A DNA stretch of 64,000 bases from Peromyscus leucopus. Taxonomy: Eukaryota; Chordata; Mammalia; Rodentia; Cricetidae. The stretch is taken from positions 59,326,660-59,390,659 of the forward strand of contig NC_051079.1 in the NCBI RefSeq assembly GCF_004664715.2. The letters are read 5' to 3'. Under the pieces are notes generated by a model. The model saw only the letters and a program-made list of their open reading frames with translations. It was not told where the DNA came from and searched no databases. Every line of letters starts with the position of its first letter. The first letter of the stretch is position 1. Both the position numbers and the translations under genes were made by a program. Below are positions 1 through 11,620 of this stretch, in pieces.

Positions 1-472
1 AATATATAAAGAATTCAAGAAACTAGACATCAAAATACCAAACAATCCAATTAAAAAATGTGCTACAGAGCTAAACAGAGAATTCTCAACATAAGAATCT
101 CAAATGGCTGAAAGACATTTAAGGAATTGCTCAACATCCTTAGTTATCAGGAAATGCAAATCAAAATGACTCTGAGATGCCATCTTACACTTGTCAGAAT
201 GGGTAAGATCAAAAACACTGATAACAGCTTATGTCGGAGAGGATGTGGAACAAGGGGAACACTCCTTCACTGTTGGTGGAAGTGCAAACTTATACGGCCA
301 CTTTGGAAATCAGTATGGCAGTTTTTCAGAAAACTGGGAATCAATCTTCCTCAAGAACCAGCTATACCCCTCTTGGGCATATAACCAAGGAATGCTCAAT
401 CATACCACAAGGACACATGCTCAGCTATGTTCATAGCAGCACTATTCATAATAGCCAGAACCTGGAAGAGAC
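1..472 (+). mobile_element. L1 LINE fragment, C-terminal part of ORF2
   Basis: The sequence matches the end of rodent L1 ORF2. One frame reads SLCRRGCGTRGTLLHCWW and then LWKSVWQFFRKLGI up to PAIPLLGI, typical of the C-terminal region downstream of the reverse transcriptase. A TAA directly after LLGI interrupts the frame, and the next part (KECSIIPQGHM) is in another frame. Homology fades at about 472 (after 'atagccagaacctgg'). It begins at the window edge and is dead. Confidence 0.85.
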
Positions 473-1077
473 CCTTTTTACAAGGCAGTTACAGAGTGAC
501 AGAGTAACCATCTGATGCCACCTTCTGACTGATTGCCATATCTGTGTACACGGGGCACACCTATTTATTCAACACATACATGAAATATGCATAATGCATA
601 ACACACACATGAATGCATTGGCTTAAAAGTATTAAAAACAAGATTTTTCTATCTTTTGTACCTATTTTACTTATTTATAATTAAACACTCTTATCCATGT
701 ACATGAGTGGACAAAACTAAACACCAAATTTTTTTTAGTATGCCTTCTTCTATCCAAAAAAGAATTAATTAATATAATTTCATTAATTAACAGAAGTGAA
801 AAATAAACAAGCCTCAAATTAAAATGTATTGTTTTAAGAAAGAAATCATAGAAATCTAATCTATAACCTGTCTGGTAACCCCAGCCTTTGAGTCTCACAC
901 AATTACTCTTTATGCTTCCTAGGGATTTCTCCTGTAAAATGATAAAGATGGCCAGCTTTCAACTGAAATAAGTTGGCCCACACACAATCAAAAAGTCCCT
1001 GTAGTGTTCTGATATCCCTATATGTGAAGTGAGTATAGGAGGAAGAGAAATCTCACACTGTAAGCTAGACAGGTGTT
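473..1077. other. Intronic sequence between two L1 fragments
   Basis: AT-rich sequence with no repeat family or gene I recognise. The 75-residue minus-strand open frame here is Phe/Leu-rich and shows no protein signature. Confidence 0.6.
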
Positions 1078-2327
1078 AAGAGTAGATTGGACATGTTCAA
1101 CTATGTTCATAGCAGCATTATTTGTAATAGCCAGAACCTAGAAACAACCCAGATGTCCTTCAACTGAAGAATGGATAAATAAAATGTGGTACATATACAC
1201 AATGGAGTACTACTCAGCAGAGAAAAACAATGACATCATGAGGTTTGAAGGCAAATGGATGGAACTAGAAAATATCATCCCATGTGAGGTAACCCAGACT
1301 CAGAAAGACAAATATGGTGTGTACTCACTCATAAGTGGATACTAGATGTAAAGCAAAAGATAACCAGACTACAACTCACAACTCCATGGAGGATACCTAG
1401 TAAAGAGGACCCTAAGAAAGACACAGGGATTGCCCCAAGATAGAGAAATGGATGAGATCTATATGAACAGCCTGGACGTGAGTGGGGGTAATGAAGGGCA
1501 AGAGTTGGGGGGAAAGAGAGCTTAGGGGAGCAGGAGATTCCAGCTGGATCAGGAACAGAGTGGGAGAACAAGGAAAGAGATACCATGATAAATGAAGACC
1601 CCCCCATGGGAATAGGAAGAAGCAGAGTGCTAGAGAGGTCCCCAGAAATCCACAAAGATACCTCCACAAGAGACTACTGGCAATGGCCGAGAGAAAGCCG
1701 AAACTGACCTACTCTGGTGATCAGATGGCTGAACAACCTAACTGTCATGATAGAACTCTCATCCAGTGACTGATGGAAGCAGATGCAGAGATCCACTGCC
1801 AAGCCCCAGGTGGAGCTCCAGCAGTCCAATAGGCACAAGAGAGGAGGGATTATATGAGCAAGAGATATGGAGACCATGATTGGAAAAAGCACAGGGACAA
1901 ATAACCAAACTAGTGGAAACACATGAACTCTGAACCAATGACTGAGGAGCCCCCATGGAACTAGACCAGGCCCTCTGGATAAGTGAGACAGTAGATTAGC
2001 TTGAATTGTTTAGGAGGCCCCCAGGTAGTGGACCCGGGACCTGTCCTTGGTGCATGAACTGGCTTTTTGGAATCTTGGGCCTATGCTGAGACACTTTGCT
2101 CAGCCTTGGTGTAGGGAGGAGGGGATTGGACCTGCCTCAACTGAATCTACCAGGCTGGGCTAACTCCCCAGGGGAGACCTTGCCTTGGAGGTGGTAGGAA
2201 TGGGGAGCGGATTAGGCAGGAGGCTGGGGGGATGGGAGGAGGAGGGAGGATAGGGGAATCCGTGGCTGATATGTAAAATTAAATTAATTACAAAATAAAA
2301 ATATTTATAAAAAAAGAGTAGGTTGGA
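1078..2327 (+). mobile_element. 5'-truncated L1 insertion (ORF2 end plus 3' UTR) with target-site duplications
   Basis: From about 1095 the sequence follows the L1 ORF2 end (tgttcatagcagcattattt, then 'gagtactactcagcagagaa') into an L1 3' UTR rich in G and A, ending in an A-rich tail near 2290-2313. Flanking duplications are aagagtagattgga at 1078-1091 and aagagtaggttgga at 2314-2327, with one mismatch. This is the product expected from target-primed reverse transcription. The minus-strand open frames in this interval are shadows. Confidence 0.85.
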
Positions 2328-2547
2328 ATACTGACAATGAAAAAATAGAAAGATAAAGGTTTTATTAGGGAGCAGAAGATCTGATAGAAAAAAAAAAAAA
2401 AACACTCCTTGCCAGGACACATGTAATAGTGATCATTCTGAGCTCAAGAACTATCAACACTGATTTTAAAACATGCATATTAGAATTTTAAATATTCACC
2501 ACTTACATTAGTTTGAATATTAGGGTATGGTTGCATTTTCATGTTTG

Positions 2548-2548
2548 T

Positions 2549-2595
<47 letters not shown>

Positions 2596-2598
2596 TTT
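2548..2598 (+). repeat. (TTTA)n microsatellite
   Basis: About twelve TTTA units in a row. It may be the reverse-strand A-rich tail of a decayed SINE just downstream. Confidence 0.95.
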
Positions 2599-2665
2599 GA
2601 GATATAGTCTTGATATGTTTCCCAAGAGCATCTGAAACTTGCTATGTAGCCAAGGCTCATTTTTT
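2599..2665 (-). mobile_element. Possible decayed B1-like SINE fragment
   Basis: Contains 'gagatatagtcttgatatgt' and 'cttgctatgtagccaaggct', resembling the reverse complement of the B1 3' part next to an A-rich (here TTTA) tail. The match is short and degraded. Confidence 0.35.
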
Positions 2666-2679
2666 CCTCAATAATGTTT

Positions 2680-2970
2680 TTCATTTACTTTTTGAGAATT
2701 TTCATATTATATTTTGATCATATTCCTTTCCCCCAGCTCCTCATAGGTCCTCCCCCATCTTCCCTACCCAACCCCCCTCAACCAAAACAAACAACAACAA
2801 TAAAGGAGTCCAATTTGTATTAGCAAACTACTTACAGTGAAGCCTGCCTTGGATTTTGGTTGATATACCTCTTGTCACTTCATTGCAAAACTGTTTTTCC
2901 AAGCAGCAAAATGTCTCTTTTGGCTAGGATAGGAATTGATTCCATGCTGGGAGTTTTCATTTGGTTCAGC
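2680..2970 (-). mobile_element. Old L1 (Lx-type) 3' UTR fragment
   Basis: The stretch 'tttgagaattttcatattat' followed by a C-rich block with 'cctcccccatcttccctacc' and 'gagtccaatttgtattagca' resembles the reverse complement of rodent Lx L1 3' UTRs. The boundary near 2970 is uncertain. Confidence 0.65.
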
Positions 2971-5079
2971 ATTGTGCAGATATCGTGCATGCTGTTATAG
3001 TTTCTGTGTATTCATATGTGTGTGCATCATCTCTATTGTGTCTGAAAAACACTGTTTTTTTTTTTAAGTCATCTACCACTTCTGACTCTAACAATCTTGC
3101 TGTACCCCTCTTTTGCACAGATACAGGAGCCCTGAAGAGATGAGTGTGACATAGAAACTCCATTAATACTAAGCATTTTAAAGTCTCTTATTCTCTGCAT
3201 GTTTTCCATTGTGGATGTTTATGTTAATTATCAACTACTGATCCCAGGCAAGTTTTGAATTTGTGATCCTCTTGCCACAACCCACTAATTGCTTGAGTTA
3301 GAAGTATGCTTCATCTTCCCTGGATTTAACTTAAATATTTTATGGTACCTTTCATTAAAAATATTAAACATTGATAATTTAACAGTTTTAAAAATCTGTT
3401 ACTCTAAAGTCTCTTCTGTGAAGTGTGTTAGATCTAATATGCACATAAAGAAAGACAAAACCAAAGACACACAATGCATCCACTTACTATTCATCTACAC
3501 ACTCAGCCAGCATTTATTAAATGACTACTAAGATCCAGTGGTGAGTTAGCAATAAACCCTCTAAATGGCCATGCAGAATGTTAATGTTACATGTGCTCTC
3601 TTCCTCTCTTCTGCATTGGCATTAAACCCATTTTTCTGTGTCTTATTTCTATTTTTCATTCCAATTGCAATGGCTACATATTGCACAGCTCAGTGCTTAC
3701 ACATAATGTGATATATCATAGGGAACCATCTAAAAGTACATGCAGTGGTGTGAATGAGGATAGTGCCAGGCAGCCATGGAAACAGACTTATATTGAGAAC
3801 CAAACAAATAACATCTTCTTTCTAACAGCATCAAGTGGAACAGAGAACAGAATGCAGCTGCTCCACAAGGTGTCCTCAAGCAAGAAACGGTGTGCTTATA
3901 GCGATGAAGCTAGAGGAAAACGGGATGATGTTGACCCAACTTCCACAGTGCTTCACATTTTTAGCTCAGTATTCATACATGTGCACATGCTAATAAATCC
4001 ATATGCATTATAAATATATCCATCTTGATATGAGTATATAAGTAGACTGAAAACTCTACTGTGACTAATTTTAAAATATGAGAATAATATTTAGGTATCC
4101 ACATACTTATGTCCTTTCAGAAAGAATATGAATCCTTTAGAGAGCTAATCACACACACACCATCTCCCTTTCTATGGTATAGAGCTGACTTTTCTAAAGT
4201 TTGTTTTATTTTGCAGTGTAATCATGATTGAAGGCTAATGAGAGTTTTCACTTATTTATCTCATGCTAATGACATTTTAATTAGTGCCATGTTCCATAAA
4301 CCCACCTCAAGGCAAATTTTAAGGGAAAGTCATTTTTAAATAACATTTAATAAATATGATTAATAAGCTTTGACTTAAAAAATGTCACTCATGCTGTTCC
4401 CCTACATCATAATTTGAAGGAAAGTAAAAATGTTTCTCTAATCTTAGAGCGTCTCTGCAGACACCCACCTGGTTGACTATATCTGGCCTATGAGCATGAT
4501 TTGTTTCCTTCGTGTTCAAATACTCTGGTTACAGATCTGTACAAAACACATGGCATACAAAGGACAATATGTCACTTTCAATTAGCTGTCAGCACTTTCA
4601 TGATACTTTTTTCTGAGGTCACCCTCTATCAGGGCCAGAGGGCAACACTGGGTTCTGACTCCCTGGGGAGGGAGTTCAGGCAGCTTCAGAGCATGGGATA
4701 AATGAGAAAGTCATGGTGGAATCTTAAAATTTGTTGGCTAGGAGGACTTCATGCTTAGGAAGCATTTGGGAACAAGAGAAGGAAACCGTGCTGTACTTCT
4801 AATCAATCATCCCTGCCAGAAATCAGCATGAGCAGCTGGCTAGACTTCTCTCTGTTGGCTGATTTTCATAAGAGGTCTAAGACATGATACTTACATAATG
4901 GAATAGGAAGAAGGTGGCAGTGACAGAGGGATTAAAAAACAGATTATGATACTTTCCCATATCCTATAAAACGGAGTCCTCTTTCCAGCCCTTTGTACTC
5001 CCTTTTAAGCCTGTTACTCTCTTGGAAGGAAGTTAAGGAAGGAAGGAGTGTGTAGTGTGTGGGTGTGGGTGTGCGCATG
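2971..5079. other. Intronic sequence, nothing recognised
   Basis: AT-rich sequence without a repeat family I can name. A plus-strand 140-residue open frame (3591-4013) and several shorter ones lack protein-like composition, homology or splice context. Confidence 0.6.
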
Positions 5080-5465
5080 CTTATGGGATGGTCTGTATGT
5101 TAAATTGCTCTGATTGGTCAATAAATAAAACACTGGCCAGTGGCCAAGCAGGAAGTATAGGCGGGACTAACAGAGAGGAGAACTGGAACAGGAAGGCAGA
5201 GAGAGTCACTGCCAGCTGCAGCCATGACAAACAGCACATGAAGATGCTGGTAAGCCATGAGCCATGTGGCAAGGTATAGATTTATGGAAATGGATTAATT
5301 TAAGATATAAGAACAGTTAGCAAGAAGCCTGCCATGACCGTACAGTTTGTAAGCAATATAAATCTCTGTGTTTACTTGGATGGGTCTGAGCAGCTGTGGG
5401 ACTGGCGGGTTAGAGAGATTTGTCCTGGCTGTGGGCCAGGCAGGACCAGGAAAACTCTAGCTACA
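5080..5465 (+). mobile_element. Solo ERV LTR-like element
   Basis: Begins near 'tgctctgattggtcaataaa', contains 'gtggcaaggtatagatttat' and 'gggttagagagatttgtcct', and ends 'aggaaaactctagctaca'. The same family recurs inverted at 11236-11620 and more distantly at 10882-11235 and 25913-26262. No internal retroviral sequence flanks it. The family name could not be checked. Confidence 0.7.
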
Positions 5466-8400
5466 TGTGTATGTGCATTTGTACCTCTCTTTAAAGAGCA
5501 CAACAGTACTGACAGTCTTGCACCCTTAGAAAGGATGCTCATACTCTCTCTGAAGACATTATACAGCTCTGAGACCAAGCCCACTAACAGGAATCACAGG
5601 GAATTAGAAATCTATTGCTAAGCAGTCCCAGTCCCAGTGGTGCTGAGCAAGCTAATTTTCTGGGCCCACTTCATAATGTTCAATTGGTAGTAAGGGAGCC
5701 ACAAAGCAGTAAGCTCTGATATGATGACTAATCAATCAGAATTTGAAAGCTCATGCACAGGGCATTCTGGGAAAATTCAGTGAGGCTTTGGAAGCTCTGC
5801 TAAAGCAAAAGCAAAAGGCCAAGGCAAGCCTCTGTTTCTTTTCCCTCAGGCTCCAACAGCTGTCATCTGTCTCAGAGTGCCAATGGAATGTTTTGTCTAA
5901 GTAAAAGTCTCATTTGCATACTACAGAAAGTGGTGGGAAATCAGAGAATAAACAAATTTACCATCAATTCCTAGCAAATAATTATGCTCCTTTCTATTCC
6001 CCCAAGTTTCAATTCAAAGGAACTAGTTCTAGAAGCTAGGGTTTTAATGACTCTGTGTAGAGGGAATGTCCTGATCTTTCTCTACACAGCCATGCACAGC
6101 TGTTGTAACTTTTTCTAATGATACCCCAAGCTCCACTCATTACCAACTAAATAGAAATAACTCTACTGAGGCTTCAAAGAGGATTTGGTTATCCACCATG
6201 GATTATCCAAAAGCACTGGCCACAGCAAATCCAAAGAGATGCTTTATTAATACAATGGCAAGTAACTCATCCCGCCAATGCTCTGTGTGTAATTGCTTTT
6301 CATTTATATACTTTATCTGAAAGGTGAAATTAAATCCCTCACACTATTTCAGTAGATAGTGTTCTTTTGGCTGTCCTTAAACATTAAAAGTTTTTAAAAA
6401 GGCACATATTCCAATTATTCACTCTGCAGTCTAAGCAATGTTTTATAAATTAATTTATAATTGATTTAATGTTAGAAAATAAATTATTGAAGAGTAATAG
6501 GATATGATGTGTGGGGGAGGCAGGTGATCAAGAAAACCAGTAAAACATGACAGTAAAGAAGGGAAGAGAGAAATTGAAGAGTTGAAAAGTCAGTTGAGAG
6601 GCATCTCTTAGGACTGCCAGAGTTAGTGAGTAGGGACACAGAACTCCAGCTCAGTTGGAGTTTGGATAAATAGCACATAATTTTTATAAAATGTAGGTAA
6701 ATGGGTTTATTTTAAAATTTTACCCATGTTTACCTACTATTCAAATTTTCTTCATTAAGATTAAAGTTAATATGTGTAACAGAATTTATCCACTATTTTG
6801 CTTCACAACACCTGTTCAACATGACTGACCTCATTCTATTGAATTTAGTAAGAACAGGTGTCATGTCACAAATTAATGAAAATTCATTTTTTTAATTATA
6901 AATAATTCTAGTGCATCACCAAACTTTAGTTCCTATAACTGATAAGATGACAGGTGAGAAATATGTGCGGAGGAGTTTCCTAACGTCTTCGCTCTTGGGT
7001 GAAGGGGAAGCACAGGAAAATGCTTAGCAAAGGACAGTGGGTCTTCTGAGACATAAAAGATGAAAGGCAGGAACCAATAGTAGGAGGCAGAGAGGCATGG
7101 CTGATCTCAGACACAACTGCTTCATCCCCACTCACCCAGAGCCAAGCCCTTTGACAAGTCCCTCTGCTGTCTGTGTCTTTTCAAGCATGCATCCCTTTCT
7201 GTGTAATCCTCTTCTTGAGTCTCTGCTGCACTCACTACAATTCATCCTTCAACACTCACACTGCTTAAAAAAAAAAAAAAAAAAGACTGGCCATTTTCAC
7301 AGAGACATGAACTCTTTTGCTTTCTCACTCTAATAACTTCTACTGTAATGCTTTAACCCTTTCATTAAAATTACCTTAAATAGCACAGCTTAGGCAGCAG
7401 CTAGAGACCCAAACATTTCTCTAATTAGTATTTACAATACAAACAGTTTTCCCAATTATTGGACTGGTATACATGGCTAATAAATGCTAAACAAATATAA
7501 TGAATGCCTCCCCAAAACCTATTTATTCTGTTTATATTGGTGACAATAGGTACAAATGGGGAGATTTCATGAATCTAATTGCTATCAAGCCAAGTAAAAT
7601 TTGAGACCTAATTAAACTCTAGGTTTTGATGCATTAAATAGCTCTGCACACATGCAGATGCATATGGTGCCATGATGATCTACACAACACGATTAAGTTC
7701 CTACTTTCTTAACATGGTTAGAAAATTGCCCTAAGCTGCTTTTGAAACCCATCTCTTATATTTCATTCTGTTTTGACTTAAGACAGAGACTTCTGTCATC
7801 AAATAAATGCAAATATAGGTAATTTTTGAAGTTATAGGGAAGTAAGAAAAATGAAGGCAAAAACTTACTTAGAAAATAAAAGTAGAAGGTTAAGCAGTAA
7901 ATTCATGACAGTGTGTAGAAGCATCAGAAGTTAAAAGGGCCACTACTTAGAAAAATAGGGACATTAAACAAAATATTGTAAAACACAAAGAACATATTTA
8001 ATACATATCTAGGACAAAAGTATGTACATTGTACATTCGTGTGTCTAGGCAAAGAAGAATCTCTCATCATTTTGGTCAAGACCTTGTTATTAAGGAAACT
8101 ACCCACAAGTCAAGCAAGTAACTCTGAGAACCATACTCAACCACATTTTGCTACCACCACCTCAAGGAATAATCTAGAGAGAACTTAAGACTTAGATCGG
8201 CTACATATAAAAACAAGGCCATGAAGGGACCCAAACAGATTTCCATGGGGGGAAAATGAACTACCAAAACTGGGCCTGGAACATGTTCTTTATTGAACAC
8301 TCTTGTCTAGAGAGCTAAATAATAAATTATGCATTTTCTTATCCACATTATCTGGATTATTAGAGTCAGTAATCCAAAACCAGAAAAATATGGAATTCTG

Positions 8401-10035
8401 GACTGGGGGAAAAAATGACTTAACCACTTTCCAAAGGATTTGGGAATCCTGTGTTCTGAGAGTCCCTCCTTATCCAACCATTACCCTGTATGGTGGGCCA
8501 ACTCACTGAAGAACATAACCATGAAACATCAAAACACAAAGAAGCCATGAAGAGTCTCAACTTGATTGACTGTTCTCTTGTGCAATAGGTACATTTCACC
8601 TGTCAGTGACTTAGATTTAAAGAGGAAAGCTGATTTCTGATCTTGACACAGCTTAGGCCTAGAACCCTAGAGGAGAGATGTCCTGAATCATATGTACCCA
8701 TGCAGGATGCCACCATGCAAGGAGTGGAGAACAGCTCTGACATCCCCTTCTTTGCTATGTACCTTCAATTACTGGTGCTTACAACTGGGTGAATCCTATA
8801 GGTACCAGCTACCCAGAGAGCTTATGTGATACAGGACACAGGATCCAGGCTCCTGCGTCACACGACAGAGCATGGAAAAGAGAGTTGTGGTTTGGGGTTG
8901 GATATAAATAGAAACAATGGAGATTATACAGGCCATTGGCCAGTTTTCTAATATATGGAATGCTTAAAAAAAAATCAGAAATACCACAAAGTATGTTCTC
9001 TCGAGTGTTGTAAAGCATAAATAAATAAATGCTCCCTTTCTGCTACTTATTCTTAGAAAGCGAATCATTCAAGTTGTCAGAGTACATAAGTTCCATCTCT
9101 TTATTCATGGACATGGAATAGGCTCTCTCACTCAAACAACTTTTTTTTTTCTTGCTTCAGGGCAAATCTTGGCTTAAAAATAGCAAGGGAAAAAGTTTCA
9201 CTAGAATTGTTCACTTACAGTGAGAGACAATATATGGATTATTTTTTAAAAAGAATTCCTTGCAGCACTCTCAGGTGTGTTTAAGATTGTTCGCAATGGA
9301 GAGAATCATCTTAGGTTGACAAGCATGATCACCTTCTATGTCTCCCCATAGAGCCAAGTGTGCCAGTGTAGCTTATCAAATGCGGGCCTAACTGCTCCAG
9401 GCTAAGATTAAATAGTTTAAGCAAAGAAGAGGCTCCTGGGATGCTTCCACATTGTTGTGTTATCTGAACTTAAGTCCAAATCAGTGAGCTAATGAACTTA
9501 GCAGAAAGACTTTTGTTAGAGATCTGCCTGCCAGGTTTGAGTCTACCACTCAGTGACCAGATGATCTCAAAACAGAAATATGAGTTATTTATGACATACT
9601 GCCTTTCACCCTAAAATTCAAAGAGAGCTTATTTCCAATAACAGTTGTAGGATAACATTATTTAAAAAAAAATAAGGTCTAAATTATAAAGGTACTCACT
9701 GAATCAATGGGATCTCTCTTAAAAAATGAGGAATGAAGAGAAGAAAACAGGAAATCTTGATATTTTTTTCAGGCACTTAAAGCCTGTCATTGAAATCCAT
9801 GTTCTAAAGCCATGAATACCAACTACACAGGTGTAGGGACACAACAGTGACAGGGACGAGGATAAAGTTTAGAATCGGGCTTCCCTTGAAGAGACTCTTC
9901 AATGGAAATTGCTCGAGAGGAAGTATTGTCACTTTTTCCCTTTTTCTGTTCTGTGTTGGTCTGGTTTGTTCGTGTTTAGAAGAGAATATGACATCTGTTC
10001 CTTCTGGAGTTTGATCCCTTTCCCCCACAATCTTT
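5466..10035. other. Intronic sequence, nothing firmly recognised
   Basis: Mostly AT-rich single-copy-like sequence. An 18-A run at 7267-7284 follows a moderately C-rich stretch (7090-7266) and could be the tail of a retro-insertion, but I found no flanking duplication or source. Open frames here are short and without motifs. Confidence 0.55.
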
Positions 10036-10256
10036 TCTTTTTAAGTTATTTTTATTAATTCTTCAAGAATTTCCTACTTTACACTTAGAACATGCTCGTC
10101 CTCCTGCCTTATTTCCTCCCAAATTTACCCCTTATTCCATACTCACCTAACTCTGTTCTCACCTTTTTCAACCCATCAAGTCTCTTTAGTGCTGCCAGTT
10201 TACACTTAGATGTGTGGCCATCCACTGAAAGCATGCTATACCAACCAGAGGCCATC

Positions 10257-10257
<1 letters not shown>
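10036..10257 (-). mobile_element. Old L1 (Lx-type) 3' UTR fragment
   Basis: Reads 'tattaattcttcaagaattt', a C-rich block, 'acccatcaagtctctttagt' and 'gatgtgtggccatccactga', the familiar order of a rodent Lx 3' UTR read backwards. It is more diverged than the L1 tail that follows. Confidence 0.75.
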
Positions 10258-10299
<42 letters not shown>

Positions 10300-10300
10300 T
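10258..10300 (-). repeat. (ATT)n microsatellite, L1 tail (TAA)n on the minus strand
   Basis: About thirteen ATT units sit directly at the 3' end of the minus-strand L1 at 10300-10878, so they probably grew from that element's A-rich tail. Confidence 0.9.
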
Positions 10301-10878
10301 CAATTTTATAATTTAATTTTACATATCAGCCACAAATTCCCCTGTCCTCTCTCCCCCCAATCCACCCCCATTCCCACCTCCTCCAGGGCAAGGACTCCCC
10401 TGGAGATTCAGCCCAGCCTGGTAGATTCAGTCCAGGCAGGTCCAGTCCCCTCCTTCCACCAAGACTGAGCAAAGTGTCCCTGCATAGGCCCCAGGCTCCA
10501 AAAAGCCAACTCATGCACCAAGGACAGGTCCCAGTCCCACTGCCTGGGGGCCTCCCAAACAGTTCAAGCTAATCGACTGTCTCACTTATCCAGAGGGCTG
10601 ATTCAGTTGGGGCCTCCTCAGCTATTGGTTCATAGTTCATGTGTTTCCAATAGTTTGGCTATTCTTCCCTGTGCCTTTTCCAATCATGGTCTCAACATCT
10701 CTTGCTCATACAATCCCTCCTCTTTCTTGCCAATTGGACTCCAGGAGCTCCACCTGAGGCCTGGCCATGGATCCCTGCATCTGCTTCCATCAGTCATTGG
10801 ATGAGAGTTCTACCACGACAGTTAGCGTGTTTGGCCATCCTATCACCAGAATAGGTCAGTTCAGGCTTAAAGAGAGTC
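10300..10878 (-). mobile_element. L1 3' UTR, minus strand, 5'-truncated
   Basis: Reverse complement of the same 3' UTR type seen at about 1680-2300, sharing for example 'tttaattttacatatcagcc', the lead 'atgcaccaaggacaggtccc' and 'atgagagttctaccacgaca'. It ends near 'aataggtcagttcaggctta'. It lies beside or inside the older L1 tail at 10036-10257. Confidence 0.85.
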
Positions 10879-10881
10879 AAC

Positions 10882-11235
10882 TGTTATGGGATATCTTTCT
10901 GCATGCTGTGAATATGGGTTACTCTAATTGGTTGATAAATAAAGCTGCATTGGCCTATGGCAGGGAAGGATGGAGCCAGGTGGGAAAACCCAAGAGAGAT
11001 AGGAGAGAAGAAAGGAGAGTGTGGCAGATGCTACTAGCTGCTTCCAGGAGAAGCAAGATGTAAAGTATAGGTAAACCACAGCCATGTGGCAAAGTATAGA
11101 TTTATAGAAATGGGTTAATTTAAGATGTAAGAGCTAGATAGCAAGAAGCCTGAGCCATGAGGTCATATAGTTTGAAAATAATATAAGCCTCTGTGTGTTT
11201 ATTTGGAATCAAGCAGCTGCAGGACATGGGTGGGT
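10882..11235 (+). mobile_element. ERV LTR-like element, plus orientation
   Basis: Starts 'tgttatgggatatctttctg', with 'tctaattggttgataaataa', 'catgtggcaaagtatagatt' and 'taatataagcctctgtgtgt'. It is a relative of the 5080-5465 element. Its 3' end meets an inverted relative at about 11235. Confidence 0.7.
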
Positions 11236-11620
11236 GTTGCTAGAGTTTTCCTGCCTTGCCCACAGTCAGGACAAATCTCTGTCACCTGCCAGTCCCACAG
11301 CCGCTCAGACCCAACCAAGTAAACACAGAGACTTATTTTGCTTACAAACTTTATGGCCGTGGCAGGTTCCTTGCTAACTGTTCTTATATCTTAAATTAAT
11401 CCATTTCCACAAATCTATACTTTGCCACGTGGCTCGTGGCTTACCGGTACTTTACATCTTCCTTGTCCTGGCGGCTGCTGCAGACAGTGACTCCTTCTGC
11501 CTTCCTGTTCTTTTATTTCTCTTCTCTGTTAGTCCCGCCTACACTTCCTGCCTAGCCACGGCCAACCAGGTTTTATTTATTGACCAATCAGAGCAACACA
11601 TTTGCCATACAGACACAGCA
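11236..11620 (-). mobile_element. ERV LTR-like element, minus orientation
   Basis: Reverse complement of the family at 5080-5465: 'tgctagagttttcctgcctt', 'aaacacagagacttattttg', 'acaaatctatactttgccac' and 'ttattgaccaatcagagcaa'. It abuts the plus-strand LTR tail to tail, making a large imperfect palindrome. Confidence 0.75.

Noticed and set aside
1329..1956. Several minus-strand frames of 65-112 residues
   Set aside because: They are reverse-strand shadows of the L1 3' UTR.
3591..4013. 140-residue plus-strand open frame
   Set aside because: No domain, no splice or promoter context, Cys/Ser/Ile-rich translation of AT-rich intron DNA.
5080..5465. An intact endogenous retrovirus
   Set aside because: No gag, pol or env sequence is present next to any of the LTRs; all look like solo LTRs.
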